Positions 25,959 to 38,204 of a stretch of DNA of 64,000 nucleotides are shown here, in pieces. Below the pieces are notes generated by a model. The model did no database searches. It saw only the letters and a list, made by a program, of their open reading frames with translations, and was not told the origin of the DNA. Source of the DNA: Tetrahymena elliotti 4EA (lineage: Eukaryota > Ciliophora > Oligohymenophorea > Hymenostomatida > Tetrahymenidae). The position numbers were made by a program, and so were the translations under genes. Positions within the stretch are counted from its first letter, which is position 1; each line of letters starts with the position of its first letter. Location: contig JH720296.1 in NCBI GenBank assembly GCA_000231825.2, forward strand, positions 1,253,666 to 1,317,665, in the 5' to 3' direction.

Positions 25959-28900
25959 TCAATTATATTATTAAAATTATTAATTAGATTTTTAAAGGTA
26001 TGTTAGGTTCGAAAAATGTTATTCTATTGTACTATTACTACTGATATTATTACCAAATTAATTGCTGCTAGGAATAGTATTTTAGCTTTTGAACATAGGA
26101 TTTAAGGTATTTGTTGATTAGAAATTTTATTCTATCAATTCATTATCTTGAAGTTCAAGGCTATTGCCACTTATAGACTGATATTGTTAATTTTTTACAT
26201 CTTTATTTTAGAAATTATTATTTTAAGTTATGTTGTTTGCTTTTATATTTTAAAGGCTACCAAATGGGTAAGAATCTTCTAAAATCCCATTCAGCATTTA
26301 TTGCTTTGAAAATTAGTTTTATTGCTGCTACAACATAGGTTGAAACTATTTTAAATTTTACTAAATTTATTACCCATCACCAAAATGAGTCTACTATTAA
26401 ATAATGTTTGGAGTCTAGTCGATTTCCGACATAGAAATCAGTTAGCATTATGATTTTTATGACGGCTGTTAGTATTAAGGGAAAGGGTTTTGTTATACTT
26501 AAATTTAATTCACTGATTGAACCTAACTTGGATTGTTATAGTTGATAAGAGTATCAAGCTCAAGAAGATCATCCACAGTTAAGATTTTGTTTTGTAAAAT
26601 ATTTTATTTTTAATTATTGAACATCATATTATTACTCATATCATTAAAGTTATTACTATTTTGGGATTGATATTATTACATATGTTAGTAGAATTAACTT
26701 CCTTAATAAAAATTATTTTAGTGGGATTGATATTGATTTACTTATGAATTCTATTAAATTAAGCTGTATTACTACATCATAAATTGTATGAAATTAGGAT
26801 TCTCAGAAATAAATTTGTTTATCTCATCAACTTTCTCTTGTTTCTGTTAAGGAGAAGGATCATTAAAAAAGCTATTTTTCTTTGATAATAATTGGTTATC
26901 AACTATTTAAGCCTTGTTTTGGGCCAAATTTATTTTTATTGTATCAAGATTGCTTTGTCTGCTTTGTTAAAATTAGATATCATCCATGGATGTCTCAGAT
27001 TGATTAACAAAAGAAAATAATGATTTTTTGTTGTTCGAATTAACATTATTAGCCTAATTATTTGGAGTTTTGCAAGGAAATAAAATTGAATTCTTCATAC
27101 TTTATTACTGGCTCTAGTTGACTGAGGAGTTTTTGGAAGTTTAATTTCCAGTATTTGACATATATTTGTATTACATTTACCTATTTAATTTAATAAAGTT
27201 TTAGTTAGTTGAAGCAAGTGTTGATGGATTTTTTTCCCTAAAAAAGCTATTTGTACACTTCATACTAACATATTATCCATTTTAGGTTGAGTTGTTATTT
27301 TAACAGCTATTTTAAGTGCTTTAATTAAAGTTCATCATATTTTAAGATTGGGGAGTGAGTTGAGACATATTTTTAAAACCATTTCCAAGATTGATATTTC
27401 TAGAGTCATTATTTTAATTAAAATTTTCCTCTTCTTCTTCATCAATATTGATAGTTATTTAAGGTTTCTTTGACAAAGATCTATTGCTTTATTTTTATTA
27501 CTTATTAGCAGATAAAGATAAGTTATTTTTTGAAGTACAGTTATTTTAATCATTTTAATTTTCGTAGCTCGTTCTAATAGTAGACTTTGAGTTTTTAAAG
27601 TGCTTTTTTATAGAAGCTACAGATGATGGAACATTATTGCTTAATTAGCTTTGGTGATCTGAATATTAATGATTAATTTGAAACTAATTATTTTAGTTAC
27701 TTAAATTTTGTTAATTTTCTAATTTATATTTAGAGCTAGAAAGTTATTTTAGATATGAAGATTTTTAATTATTTGAATTGTTCATAAGTTATTATTATTT
27801 TTAATTATTAGGAGCTTCCGAGTCCTTATTCTAATTTTTGGTAATAGTTGTTACAGTATTATTTTGGTTTATTAAAGGCTTAGAAGGAGTATAGAATTAA
27901 AATTGTAAATTATCCATGAAAGTTGTAGATTTGGTGTGATACATTTACATATTGTTCTTGATTAGATTATTTTATTCTTCTTCAAATCTTTCATTATTTT
28001 AAAATTATTAAAGAGCTATTTGAGTTTTATTCAAATTAGCTTATGAGTCACTTTTTTATAAAGGATTTTATGTTCTCTTTAAAATGGGTGAAATAGTTCT
28101 ATTTTAATTCTTTTTAGAATAACTGTGTTTTATGGGCATTGTTTAGTTGCGTTATAAACTATTAGAAGTTATGTTTTCCTCAAAATTCTAAGCTTAGGAT
28201 TATTTAGAATTTATAATAGATTTTATTTTGCTTTAAACATTAGCATATAAACTTCCATTATGATTACTGTTATTTCTCTTCATAATACTTTCTCTCTAAG
28301 CTTCAAGAGACTTTTACTATTTAAATAATATTTTTTGATTTAAAATAAATTAATTAATAAAAATATATCTTACCTCTCTTTACTCTTCCTCAATCTTTTT
28401 CATTTTTTACTAGAGAACTTAAATATTTTATCTTCTGTTTGCATCATTAAATAACTTATTTACCAAATTTTTTTCTTCATCTTTTGACAATTTTCCTTTA
28501 ATAAAAAATATTTAAATAAAAAATAAGAAACAAAAAATAATGAATACCTCTTGAGATATTTTATTTATTAGATTCTTCGATTGTTTTAATGTTTTTCATT
28601 TCTTTTTATTTGATTTACTCTTACTGAATGGCTCTTCTCCTCTCGAAATCTTAATTAAGTCTAAACAAAGTACTAGTGCTTTTGCTGTTAGATTTATTGT
28701 TGCTCATGCTTCCAGCAAAATTATTTAAATCTTCATTTTCGTTTTCAACATGTGTAAAAAATTTATTTATTTCTTATGAAAACTACTATTATTACGATTT
28801 GCCTTTTCTATTTTATCAAAAAAAACTCTTTAGTTATTTTGAAAATTTGGAAATATTTACTCATTTGACTCTCTACTTCCTTTAGAAGACATTTTGCTGC

Positions 28901-30801
28901 TGCTTCTTCTTCTGTTTAATGCCTTAGCATAATCCTAAGCATTAGACAGAGAAATGCTCCTTTACTAATTTACCTTTTGTAAATTTGCAAAACTTAAACT
29001 CTTCACAAACAGTGTTTTTTCATTTGTACTTTTTTACTTTTAAGTAGAGGTACTTCCTTGGCTATTGATATTGATTTGTTCATTATATATCTTGTTTAAT
29101 GAGATTAGTGACTTTGTATTTGGCTAATCCTTTTTTTTAATGCAATTAGGATCATAATAATCATCAACATTTATTTTTTCATAATTGTCGTTTTAATCTA
29201 TTTATAAAAATAAAATTTAAATCTCATTAGATTGATTTTTTATGATTTATTTTAATTTTAAATTTGAATTATTTATTTACACAAAACAGTAGTTTGATTT
29301 GAAGATGGGGTTTTATTTCCGCTTTTTGAATGAACTATAGAACAATTTTATTGAGAATTAGATTTACTTCCTGTGGTATGAGAGCCAATAGTGGTGGAAG
29401 AATTAGTTTTTTTCAGGGAGTCTAAAATGTTAGAGAACTATATTTAGATTTTATTGTTATTTTCTCTTCCATGTTGTTTGCTAATACTATTTATTGGAGA
29501 AGGTGGTGGCAATGTGCTTAATATCTATTTTTCTAGCTATATTGGTGTAGTAGGTTTTTACATTATTTGAGCAACATTTTAGTCATTTGTATTTAATTAA
29601 TCATATTTTAATTTACTTTAAAATGCCCTCTCAAGAAGCAGTTATAAAGAATCAGTATGTTAATCAATAGATTCTGAATTAGCTAAATTATATTTATTGA
29701 AAATATCTGAACAATCAGTTGCGTCAGAAACAGTATTAAGTTTGATGATATTAGATAGATCTCTCTAATTAGAATTTTTAATATCAGTATAATTTACATT
29801 ATACAAGTCATTATTTTTTGTACATGTAGAATTATTTATGTTTTGCATATTGCACTTCATCTGCAACTACTCTAATGACATGTAGTTCTTCTTTAAAGTA
29901 GGTTTCATTTTAATTTACTTATCAACTACTTATTGGCTTACAGGTGTTTTTGCAGCTAGAAGTATCTCTTAAGCTGTTAAATCTGTATTATTACTCACAA
30001 TATTATCTTTAGAACTACATTTTTAGATATTTAGATATGTGTCTTACCTGTATTTATTTATTAATAATAGTTAATTGATTTAAAAACTTTAACTTTTTTT
30101 TCTTAAATGTAAAATTTTTATCTGTTAATTTGTATGGCATAAAAAAGAAAAAACCATTTTCATTTTAATATTAAATTGTTCAAAAAGCATTGTTTATTGA
30201 ACTAAAAGAAATGAAATTAGAATTAATTACTCATTTTTTTAGCTTTCTGGTTCAATGTTGTTAACTTGCTATTCTAAAAGTTCAAATTCTGCAAGATCAT
30301 CTCCTTTATTTACTTTAGTATTTGAACTTCTGTTAAGAGAATCACTGATATCATCTCCTTAATAATGGCACTGCTTAGGTGGAGTCATTTATTAGTAGTA
30401 CTGTTTGTTTGAAGGACTTGCTTACCTATTTGACTTTTAATTACAAATTTTATTAGTAAAATTGTAGTTTTAATGTTAAGGTTAATTATTCATTAAGATT
30501 TTCTGTTTGAAATACTTACTAAATGTATTGAGTTAGTAGATTCTGATCCACTTTCTTGGCAAGCTTAAGTATTTTAGTTAACTAATTCATGAGCTTAATG
30601 CTCATTCATAGAAGTGTTGCTATAAATCTACATTTAGTTTTACAAGCTAAAATTCTAATTATCTTGACTATCGTGGCTTATATTACTACATTAGATGACT
30701 TATATATAATTATCTGTTGCTGAATTATATTAAGGTTTCAAGTTGTCAAATTAAATGTTTCCTCCTTGTATTTCAACTCTTTCTAAAATTTAACTACTCA
30801 T
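25959..30801 (-). CDS. Large Gln/Asn/Ser-rich low-complexity protein
   Basis: Seven exons (30801-30520, 30433-30231, 30047-29281, 29197-28861, 28807-28548, 28495-28374, 28316-25959) give 1443 codons, 1442 residues. Introns are 86, 183, 83, 53, 52 and 57 bases. The protein is dominated by Asn, Gln, Ser and Lys. The only region of other character is around exons 4 to 6, roughly residues 420-670: Ser/Arg-rich (ALNRRRSSSKMSSKGSRESN) followed by a charged helix (FERRRAIQQEQIKQKEMKNI) that may form a coiled coil. Short proline patches (STLPPPSPINS) are seen. No known domain, signal peptide or membrane segment was found. Composition suggests a disordered, prion-like or scaffold protein. An alternative upstream start is not excluded. 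Frames join across all introns. Confidence 0.78.
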
Positions 30802-31069
30802 TTACTACAATGCTATAGACTATTTAACACTATTTTATTTTAGTATTATCCTTCTTTATAAGTAGCTATTAAACTATTTCCGCGTTTACTTATGCTCTAC
30901 TTGTAATTATTATGTATGATCTATCAATATTTTACAATTTAATTATTAAATGCAGATTCTTTGTTTTTCTTATATTTATTTGTTACTTGAAAATATGAAA
31001 ACAAGTAAATAATTCTTAGTCAATCAAAATTTTAATATCAAATTTACTTTATACAAAATAATGTTTTTA

Positions 31070-31390
31070 TTAGGCTGAGACATATGTAAAATTACTGAAT
31101 AATATTGATTACAGCCCTCTTCAAAAAAATTATCATAGTTAGGCTAGTTTCCATACAATTTTGCAAATTCATTTTTATCTAATTATATTTTATCTTTTAG
31201 AATTCAAAGTATCTATGTTCACTCATAAGTTTCACACTTTATTACTTAAACTCTATTGGTATCTCCAATAATCAAATTTTTTTTCCAGTAGCTTTATTTT
31301 GCTTAAACTCAACTAGCAAAATACTTCCTACCATATTTATTTCTTTCAAATCCAAATTTACAATTTTTCATAAATTGTTTAAATATAAAT
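31070..31390 (-). pseudogene. Ubiquitin-fold-like gene relic
   Basis: On the minus strand, one frame reads LIIGDTNRVQVIKCETYE, then after a TGA TQIL, then after a second TGA ILKDKIQLDKNEFAKLYGNQ and EEGCNQYYSVILHMSQP. The order of elements (two beta strands, a helix ending DKIQ, then F.KLYGN and YSVILHM) resembles a ubiquitin-like fold. The two TGA codons lie at 31221-31219 and 31205-31203, and a third interrupts the lead-in KFGFERNKYGRKYFAS. In the ciliate code these are stops, so the sequence is broken unless introns remove them; I found no convincing splice sites. Similarity is by eye only. Confidence 0.35.
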
Positions 31391-31407
31391 AGAGAGAGAG
31401 AGAGAGA
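31391..31407. repeat. (AG)n microsatellite
   Basis: Eight AG units without interruption, in intergenic DNA. Confidence 0.95.
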
Positions 31408-31749
31408 CCTATACTCTTTTTTAATAAATTTTAATCTTTTTTAATAAAATATTGAGGTAAAAATTAGATTCTTTTAGCTTAGTTTACTACCATAAATACA
31501 TGAACCATAAAAAAAAGCTAAAAAATAATCACTAAAAGCATAAAGTAAATTTATCTTAAAACATTAAACACAAACTCAGGATCAAATAATTAGAACTTAA
31601 TTTAATATTTTAGCATATTAAGCTTTTACTTCTTTTAAAAAAATATTTACTGCTAAGAATAATAAGATACAAATACTATTTTAAATGCTTTAAACTTGTC
31701 ACAAAACTAAATTATTTTTTTATTTTAATTTAATGATAAAAAATGATAT

Positions 31750-31854
31750 TTGTAATTTTATCAAAATATATTTTCTCTGTTATTTGGAAGCCATAATTTA
31801 ATTATTTTGTAATTTTATCAAAATATATTATTTGAAAGCCATAATTTAATTATT
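31750..31854. repeat. Tandem duplication of about 50 bases
   Basis: Two adjacent copies (31750-31806 and 31807-31854) begin TTGTAATTTTATCAAAATAT and end GCCATAATTTAATTATT. They differ by a nine-base internal segment present only in the first and by one base near GGAAGCC/GAAAGCC. Confidence 0.9.
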
Positions 31855-32203
31855 AAAGATTAACCTGTTTATTACATTCAATATTAAAACAAATATTTAC
31901 AATTGAATTTAGAATTATTTAATAAAATTAATGGTCTTGATATTAATTATACTATTTTAATAATTCTTATATAATTTTTAATTATTTTTTAAACCAAATG
32001 ATACAACTCTATATTAGTAAGTATTTCAACATATATTTTTTTGATAAGCAACCATCCTCTCTGATTGATATGTATCAAGAAAATTACAATTCCTTTTATC
32101 TATCTATTTATTTATGAGATGCTTTTTAAAAATTTTTATTCTTATCTTTTAACTAATTTTTAATAATAATGATTTGATGTTTATAGTTACTTGATATCCT
32201 CAA

Positions 32204-32647
32204 TCATTCATATGAAATTAAATTTTAAATAAATTCCATCAAATGCTAATTTTCTTAAGCAGCGCATACTCTTTCTTTATCATTTATTTACTTATCTAAC
32301 CCACTTTTATCTTAATGTGTTCCTTCTTTAACTAGTATTTCTATCTTATAATCATCATAATTAAGAAGCTCTTATTGCAATTTAGTAATTATAGATAATC
32401 CGATTTAAGAAGCTAGATGGCAATGAGGGACTGTTGGTACCCAAATTATTTGAATAATTCCTAAATAAATTTCTTTTCTTGTTTATTCACTACTAATTTA
32501 GATTTGTTTAAAGTGGAGATTTTCTCGTTATATCACATTTAGATCTCCTAGTGTTTAAGGAAATTCGGGATCTCTAATAGTTGATATAATAAAAAATGTG
32601 TCATCAAGTATACTTTCTATTTCTTCTTATGTTTTAAGTCTCTCCAT
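32204..32647 (-). CDS. CIAO2/FAM96-type cytosolic Fe-S assembly factor
   Basis: One exon encodes 147 residues. It matches the MIP18/FAM96 family throughout: STIRDPEFPQTLGDLNVI, then WVPTVPHCHLASQIGLSI, then ILVKEGTH and KQINDKERVCAAQEN. The family, with CIAO1 and MMS19, hands iron-sulfur clusters to cytosolic and nuclear apoproteins such as DNA polymerases and helicases. The reactive family Cys is present as Cys76 in PHC. The wording TVPHC, EGTH and INDKERV is closer to CIAO2A (FAM96A) than to CIAO2B, though ciliates may have a single ancestral type. The start ATG gives the normal family length without the extra N-terminal leader of animal forms. Intergenic DNA surrounds it on both sides. Confidence 0.92.
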
Positions 32648-34398
32648 GATAAGTAAGGCCAAACAATATTACTTTTTCCTAAATAAAAGAGATAGCTTTG
32701 TAAACACCTTAATTCGTTTTGTACAGCACCTAAATTTTTGATCAAATAAATATTAATATTTTTAAGTTATTGCTAATTAAGAAATATTTCCTGTAATTTG
32801 ATAATTTAAGAAGGATTATAATTTTCTAAAGATTACTAATGCATACAACAAAATATATTTCATCATTTAATGACCTTTATTTCTCAAGGATGACAAGCAA
32901 AAAAATCTTTCAATTTGAAATTTACATATTAAATCTTCATTAAAAATAATTTATAAATTCAAGTTAATTTGTGTTTTTGGTATTTTAAAGAATTTAATTT
33001 TATAATATAATTTTAGGAAAATAATGCAATTTATGTATGTGCTTCAATAAGTTGATTCATTATTTTAACTCTTTTGGATTAAATTGGAAGAAATTTAGCA
33101 AACTTTTTTAGTTATGTTTAAAAAAATAAAATTATTAATTTTTAAACTTATTAATAAAAGAAATTTTAATTTAAGACAAATGGTTAGATATTAAACTCTA
33201 TTTTTAAAAGCATAAACATCAAAAAATTTAATATTTAACAAGCATTATTACAAGAAGCCAAATTCAGTGAAAATTTTTACTGAAACGTTGTTGATCAATT
33301 TCGAGTTCAAAAAAAATTATGATTGTAATTTATGAGTATTTCAATTTAGTAATACTAGAAATATATTCAATAAAATGATTAAATTTATATAAAACTATTA
33401 AGTTCAGAAATAATTAATTAATTATGTGAAAAATACAAATTAGTTAGTCAAAGATTTTAAGGTGGTAACTCTTTACTGTTATATAGAGATTTTTGTATAG
33501 AAATTTAATTATAATAATTGACAAAATTATTATTTTATTCTTTAAAAATATGATTGATTATGAAAAATAATCATTAAATTTCTAAATCAAAAACCCACAA
33601 AGTTATTTGTTAGTTTTAGTTTATAATTGTGGTAAAAGAATGTAGGGCAGTTTAATTATACCTAATTAGAATCAATCTTATTGTCTTTTCAAGAACAATT
33701 TTTGTTAAAATTCGAAATCTTTAATTGTTATAATTCTAAGAGAGAAAAAGATGGTATAAATTGATGTGTCACAACATTCTGACAAATAATTTACATCATT
33801 AAGTGCTCTTTAGCTTTAGGAAATTTGATTATTTTAAATTTCTTATAAACAAATAAAATTAATTGAAAAATAATCCTTTGATCAAAACAATAAACATTAT
33901 TTGGTTTAATCAAATCTATATAAATAAAATAATAAAATAGAGTTGATTTTCTAATATTTAATACTGTAAATAAGATAGATATTTAGAATAAAGCATCCTT
34001 ATTAAAAAAATAATAACATACAGCTAGCAGCTAGTAGAAAGATAGATCCCGGCTTTCAATCAAATATTTAAACAACAACAAGCTTAATTGCAAATTTATT
34101 TTCCTAATTTACATTTAATTGAACGAAATCAATAATATTAGCGATCATACATTATTAGATAAATATCTAATTTCATACTGAGAATTAACTATCCCAAGTA
34201 TCGAGATCATCTAAAATAAAAGTAAATTATGTTAAAAATATTTTTAAATACTTAAATTTATTTAGACAATTGCAATTTATTTAAAATTTAAATGAGAAAT
34301 ATTGATATAATTTTTAAATATTTTTAGGGGTAAAAAAGAAGCATAGCAATTAAAAGAAATATTAAACTATAATTCAGATTTTTTAGCAGGATTATATA
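32648..34398. other. Divergent intergenic region
   Basis: Lies between the starts of the CIAO2 gene (-) and the kinase gene (+), so it should carry both promoters. It is A+T-rich and shows no coding signal or repeat that I could support. Confidence 0.5.
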
Positions 34399-36658
34399 AT
34401 GAGTGATTTAACTACTAAGAAAATAGATAAATACTAATTTAATTTAAATCAGCGAATAGGTTCAGGCTCATATGCTAACGTTTATAAAGGCGAAGATAGA
34501 GAAACTGGAAAAGCTGTAGCAATTAAAATGATAGATAGAAAGAAAATAGCATAGGAAGATTATTTAATGAACGGATTGCTGTAAGAAATACAAATCATGA
34601 AAAAATTAGATTCTAATTACATAGTTAAGCTAATTGATGTTCTTGAAACTAAAAACAACTATTATATTGTTTAAGAATTTTGTGATTAAGGTGATTTTAG
34701 AAATTATCTTAAGCAGAAAGGTGTTCTACCTGAAGAAGAAGCGAAATAGGTATTGGTTGATATATTAAATGGTTTTCTTGAGCTACTAAAGCATGGTATT
34801 ATACATCGTGATTTGAAACCTGAAAATATTTTGATTTAGACAAAGAATCCATAGGTAATAAAATATTTTTGATGTTTATTGAATTAAGAAGTATTTGAAG
34901 TATGAATTAAAACAACAAAAAATCAAATTAAATTTTCTTTTCAAGCACTCAATAATCATATCAGTTAAGCAAAGTATAATTTTTCATCAGATTTAACTAA
35001 ATGTTTTTTATTAATTTTTCCAAAACTTAAATTTTTCTTGTGGTCTTTTTTTTTGAGAAAATAAAACAGCAAATTATATTAAAAAATAGACTGGTGAAAG
35101 AATATTTAAATTAGCTGACTTTGGATTTTCTAGAACTGTAGACAATTTTAGGCGTGAATTATTAACAAGTCTGGTTGGAACTCCTCTTTACATGAGTCCT
35201 TAGATTCTTATGTTTAAGAAATACACATCTAAAAGTGATATATGGAGTATAGGCTTGATCATGTATGAGATGCTCTATGGAAAAACTCCATGGAATGCTA
35301 TTAGTTAGTATTAGTTAGTAGAGATGATCAATAATTAGCATATAAATTGGAAAAGCGAAAATGCTATCAGTGAAGAAGCTATCAATTTTATGTATAAATG
35401 CCTGTAATTAGAGGAAGAAAAGCGTATTTAATGGGATGAAATTTATGCCCATCCTTTATTTGGAGATCACTTTTCTCACTTTCTAGAAAAGAATAAAAAT
35501 CTTGAAGATAAAGCTCTTTATTTAATTAATAACTTGAGATAAAAAATACATTCTACAAATACAGATTTAATGCAACTTTTTAAATATTTTGATTTGACAA
35601 ATGCCTCAAAATTAACTATCAGAGAATTTGAGTAGCTTATGAAACAAATTGATAAAGATTTGAATAGAGAAGAAATTGAATACATCTTTAATAAATTTGA
35701 TAGTGATGGAGATAATAAAATTGATTTTACTGAATTCTAAAAGTGGCTTGAGCATAATAATATTAGGCTTAGTATACATAATAGTTAGTAGCATAGGAGA
35801 AAGATGATAGATTAATAGCTTGATAAAGAAGTTAAATAGCTTATTTAGTAATAATAGTAATAACCTCCTAATTTAGTATATACACACAGCTAGTTTTCTC
35901 CACTTGCAGGGAATTAACCTAACATAGAATTACCTTCTAATAGTAAGTTTTATTAGCCACATTAAGAAAAATAAGGAAATAACAATGGAAATGGCTAGTT
36001 TAAATAACAATAGCCTCAATAGTAAATTGTGAAATAATTTTCTAAGTAGTATGAATCAGAGCCATCTTAAAATAGCAGCAGTGAAGAAGTGAAGTAAAAA
36101 CAAGATATTTCATAGAGTCAAAGAAAATTATCACCAGAAGAAAAAGCTATTTTTGCTATTGGAAAACTTAAACTAGCTATTGACTAGTATAAAATTAATA
36201 ATAAAGAATTGTTTAATAGATATGATAAAAGCTAGTAAGATGCTATATAATTAAGTGAATTTACAAGAATGATAAAAAAAATTGATGACAAGCTCTAAGA
36301 TGAAGAAATATCAATAGCATTTTAGAAGTTTGATTATGATAATACTGGAAAAATCACTTTTTAAAAGTTTGATACAACATTAGCAAATATTGGAAACTCT
36401 ATTGTGATATAAGTTAAATAAAAATCAAAAAATACATCCTCTTAAAAATCTCTATAAGATGTTAAAGATAACATCTCTAAGCCTGACTCAGGAAAAAAAT
36501 AAAGCCACCAAAAAAGTAATAGTGGAGCAAGCACAGACAGTAATAAAGAGTATCAATAGTTCTCAAGTGCTCCATCAGGAAGTAAATAACCTAATTATTA
36601 AAAAGAAATTTGATTAAATATAATTTTATATAAAATAAAAAATAGCTTCAAATAATTG
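34399..36658 (+). CDS. Serine/threonine protein kinase with C-terminal EF-hands
   Basis: Two exons (34399-34854, 35090-36658; intron 235 bases) encode 674 residues. The kinase domain fills residues 13 to about 275: glycine loop GSGSYANVYKG (21-31), AIK with Lys43, HRDLKPEN (136-143), DFG (162-164), GTPLYMSPQ and the DIWSIGLIMYEML block. The wording (GDFRNYL, LADFGFSR, GTPLYMSPQ) is ULK/ATG1- or fused-like. After it comes a CDPK-like arrangement: a degenerate EF-hand near 320, a canonical loop DSDGDNKIDFTE (356-367), a Gln-rich linker, and a further EF-like loop DYDNTGKITFQK (567-578). Regulation by calcium is likely only through the canonical loop. The TAA and TAG codons within the linker are glutamines. 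All residues needed for catalysis are present. Confidence 0.92.
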
Positions 36659-36827
36659 AAGAGTGCCTCTTAAATCCAATAATAAAAAAAATTTATTTCA
36701 ATCAAAATTCTCATAAAAAGTAAAATATAAATCAATGAATCAGCTAAAAAGTAAATAAACAAATAAAAAAAACAAAAAACAAATTTTTATATATTAAATT
36801 ATAAAACATAAAGATGTAATTATTATT

Positions 36828-36845
36828 ATTATTATAAAAAATCTG
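36828..36845. repeat. (ATT)n microsatellite
   Basis: About six ATT units. Confidence 0.85.
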
Positions 36846-37297
36846 ATTAATTAACTTATATGTGAGTACCATACTTTAGTTATTAAAAATAATTCTATAA
36901 TATAATTTATTCACTTTAAACAATTTAAATTTCCTTAATACTAAATTATTTGTGCTTTTTTTAATTTGATTTTAAGTAAAGTTAGTTAGTAATGGATGGA
37001 TAAAATGTTTATTTTAGTTAGCTAAAAATTGAAATTTGATTTTAATATTTAAAGAAATAAAATTTTGAAATTTAACTATCACAACTATTATTTTGTTGGA
37101 TGGTGTTAAATTATTTTTGATAAAATTGAGAATTTTAAATTTCTACAAAAATATTGAAAATAATCAATTTAATTGAATTTGATATCAAAAATGATTGACA
37201 AATATTATTTTTGAGTTAAAATTTGCGATTAGAATTGAAATAAGTATGGTAATTTGTTTAGAGGTAATTGTGAAAATAATATGAAGCAGAACATTAA

Positions 37298-37319
37298 AAT
37301 AATAATAATAATAATAATA
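37298..37319. repeat. (AAT)n microsatellite
   Basis: About seven AAT units. Confidence 0.9.
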
Positions 37320-37583
37320 GAATGCTTTAATGCCCAATAGTCCAATAGTGTTTTAAAAATATTTTTGGTGTGTAAAGCTAATTTGATTGATTGCTATTGA
37401 TATTATATTAATAATATTAGATAGATAACATAAATTTATAACTTTGTTCTAATTCTTGTCTGTATGTATGGATGTATATATTTATTATTATTTACAAATA
37501 TTTTTTATTTGTCTTTGATGGTTAAAAAGATTTTTTTCATAATTTGGTTAAAGTGAATTATTTCATTTCAGATAACTATAAAA

Positions 37584-38204
37584 TCACTTGTTTTTTAAAT
37601 ATTTATCCCACTTAATTTAGTAAGTTGTGATTCCTGGATGCTTGCTGACAAAATTCTTGTGAGGTTATCTACCCATTTCATTTTTATTTGTAGTTAAGTA
37701 GTGCTTTTTATCAACACTATTTCTATCTCCAATCTCAATAACGCTTCTATTAACATAGTACTATTTAAAATCTTATGAGGGTAAACGCGAGCGTTAGGCA
37801 TTAGGATTATATCTTTCTAAGGGTTTAGTAGACCCCATACCAGCATGACTTAAAGCTCTTGTACGATAAGCTTCTGTATTTGTTGAAGTCTTATATAAAG
37901 ATTTATTCATTAAGGTTTCAGCTGTACTTGCTAAGTTAGCTGCTGTTAAAGGACGAGTATAGAAAGGCACAGCTTCATAATCAATTCCTTTCTTTTTAAC
38001 GAAAGAGCAGGTAGAGATCCTATTTTCATTGAAAATATCTGCAGATTTTTCTCTTTTATGATCTCCTTTAAACTGCAAAGCAACAGAATAACCTTAATTA
38101 AGAGTATTTTGCATATTTTCTATTTACTTTGCTGATTAAATTGACTAGGCACGCTGACGCTTGACCCAATATCCATAATCTAAACCTCTACAATGTTTAC
38201 TCAT
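37584..38204 (-). CDS. Unrecognised basic protein of 206 residues
   Basis: One exon, starting MSKHCRGLDYGYWVKRQRAQ and ending at TGA after KYLKNK. The protein is basic and rich in Tyr, Thr, Asn and Arg; it has no signal peptide, membrane segment or coiled coil. The centre reads VPFYTRPLTAANLASTAETL and the C-terminal part contains HYLTTNKNEMG and KHPGITTYQIKWD. Codon choice is less A+T-biased than in most neighbours (CGT, GCT, GGT, ACC), which suggests good expression. The makeup (small, basic, Tyr/Pro-anchored, extended) is like that of proteins lining ciliary microtubules, but that is only a guess from style; I do not recognise the family. Confidence 0.85.

Larger units (their letters stand above)
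30802..32203. other. Intergenic stretch with relic and repeats
   Basis: Holds the promoter side of the Gln/Asn-rich gene, a ubiquitin-like relic, an (AG)n run and a tandem duplication, all listed separately. Nothing else was recognised. Confidence 0.5.
36659..37583. other. 3' intergenic space
   Basis: A+T-rich DNA between the converging kinase gene and the 206-residue gene. It contains two trinucleotide runs and no coding signal. Confidence 0.6.

Noticed and set aside
28968..28976. Splice donor GTAAATTAG in the Gln/Asn-rich gene
   Set aside because: The frame continues through it into clearly coding sequence that ends at the next donor.
34021..34060. Possible tRNA or other small RNA near a G+C-rich patch
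   Set aside because: No cloverleaf, T-loop or acceptor stem could be built.
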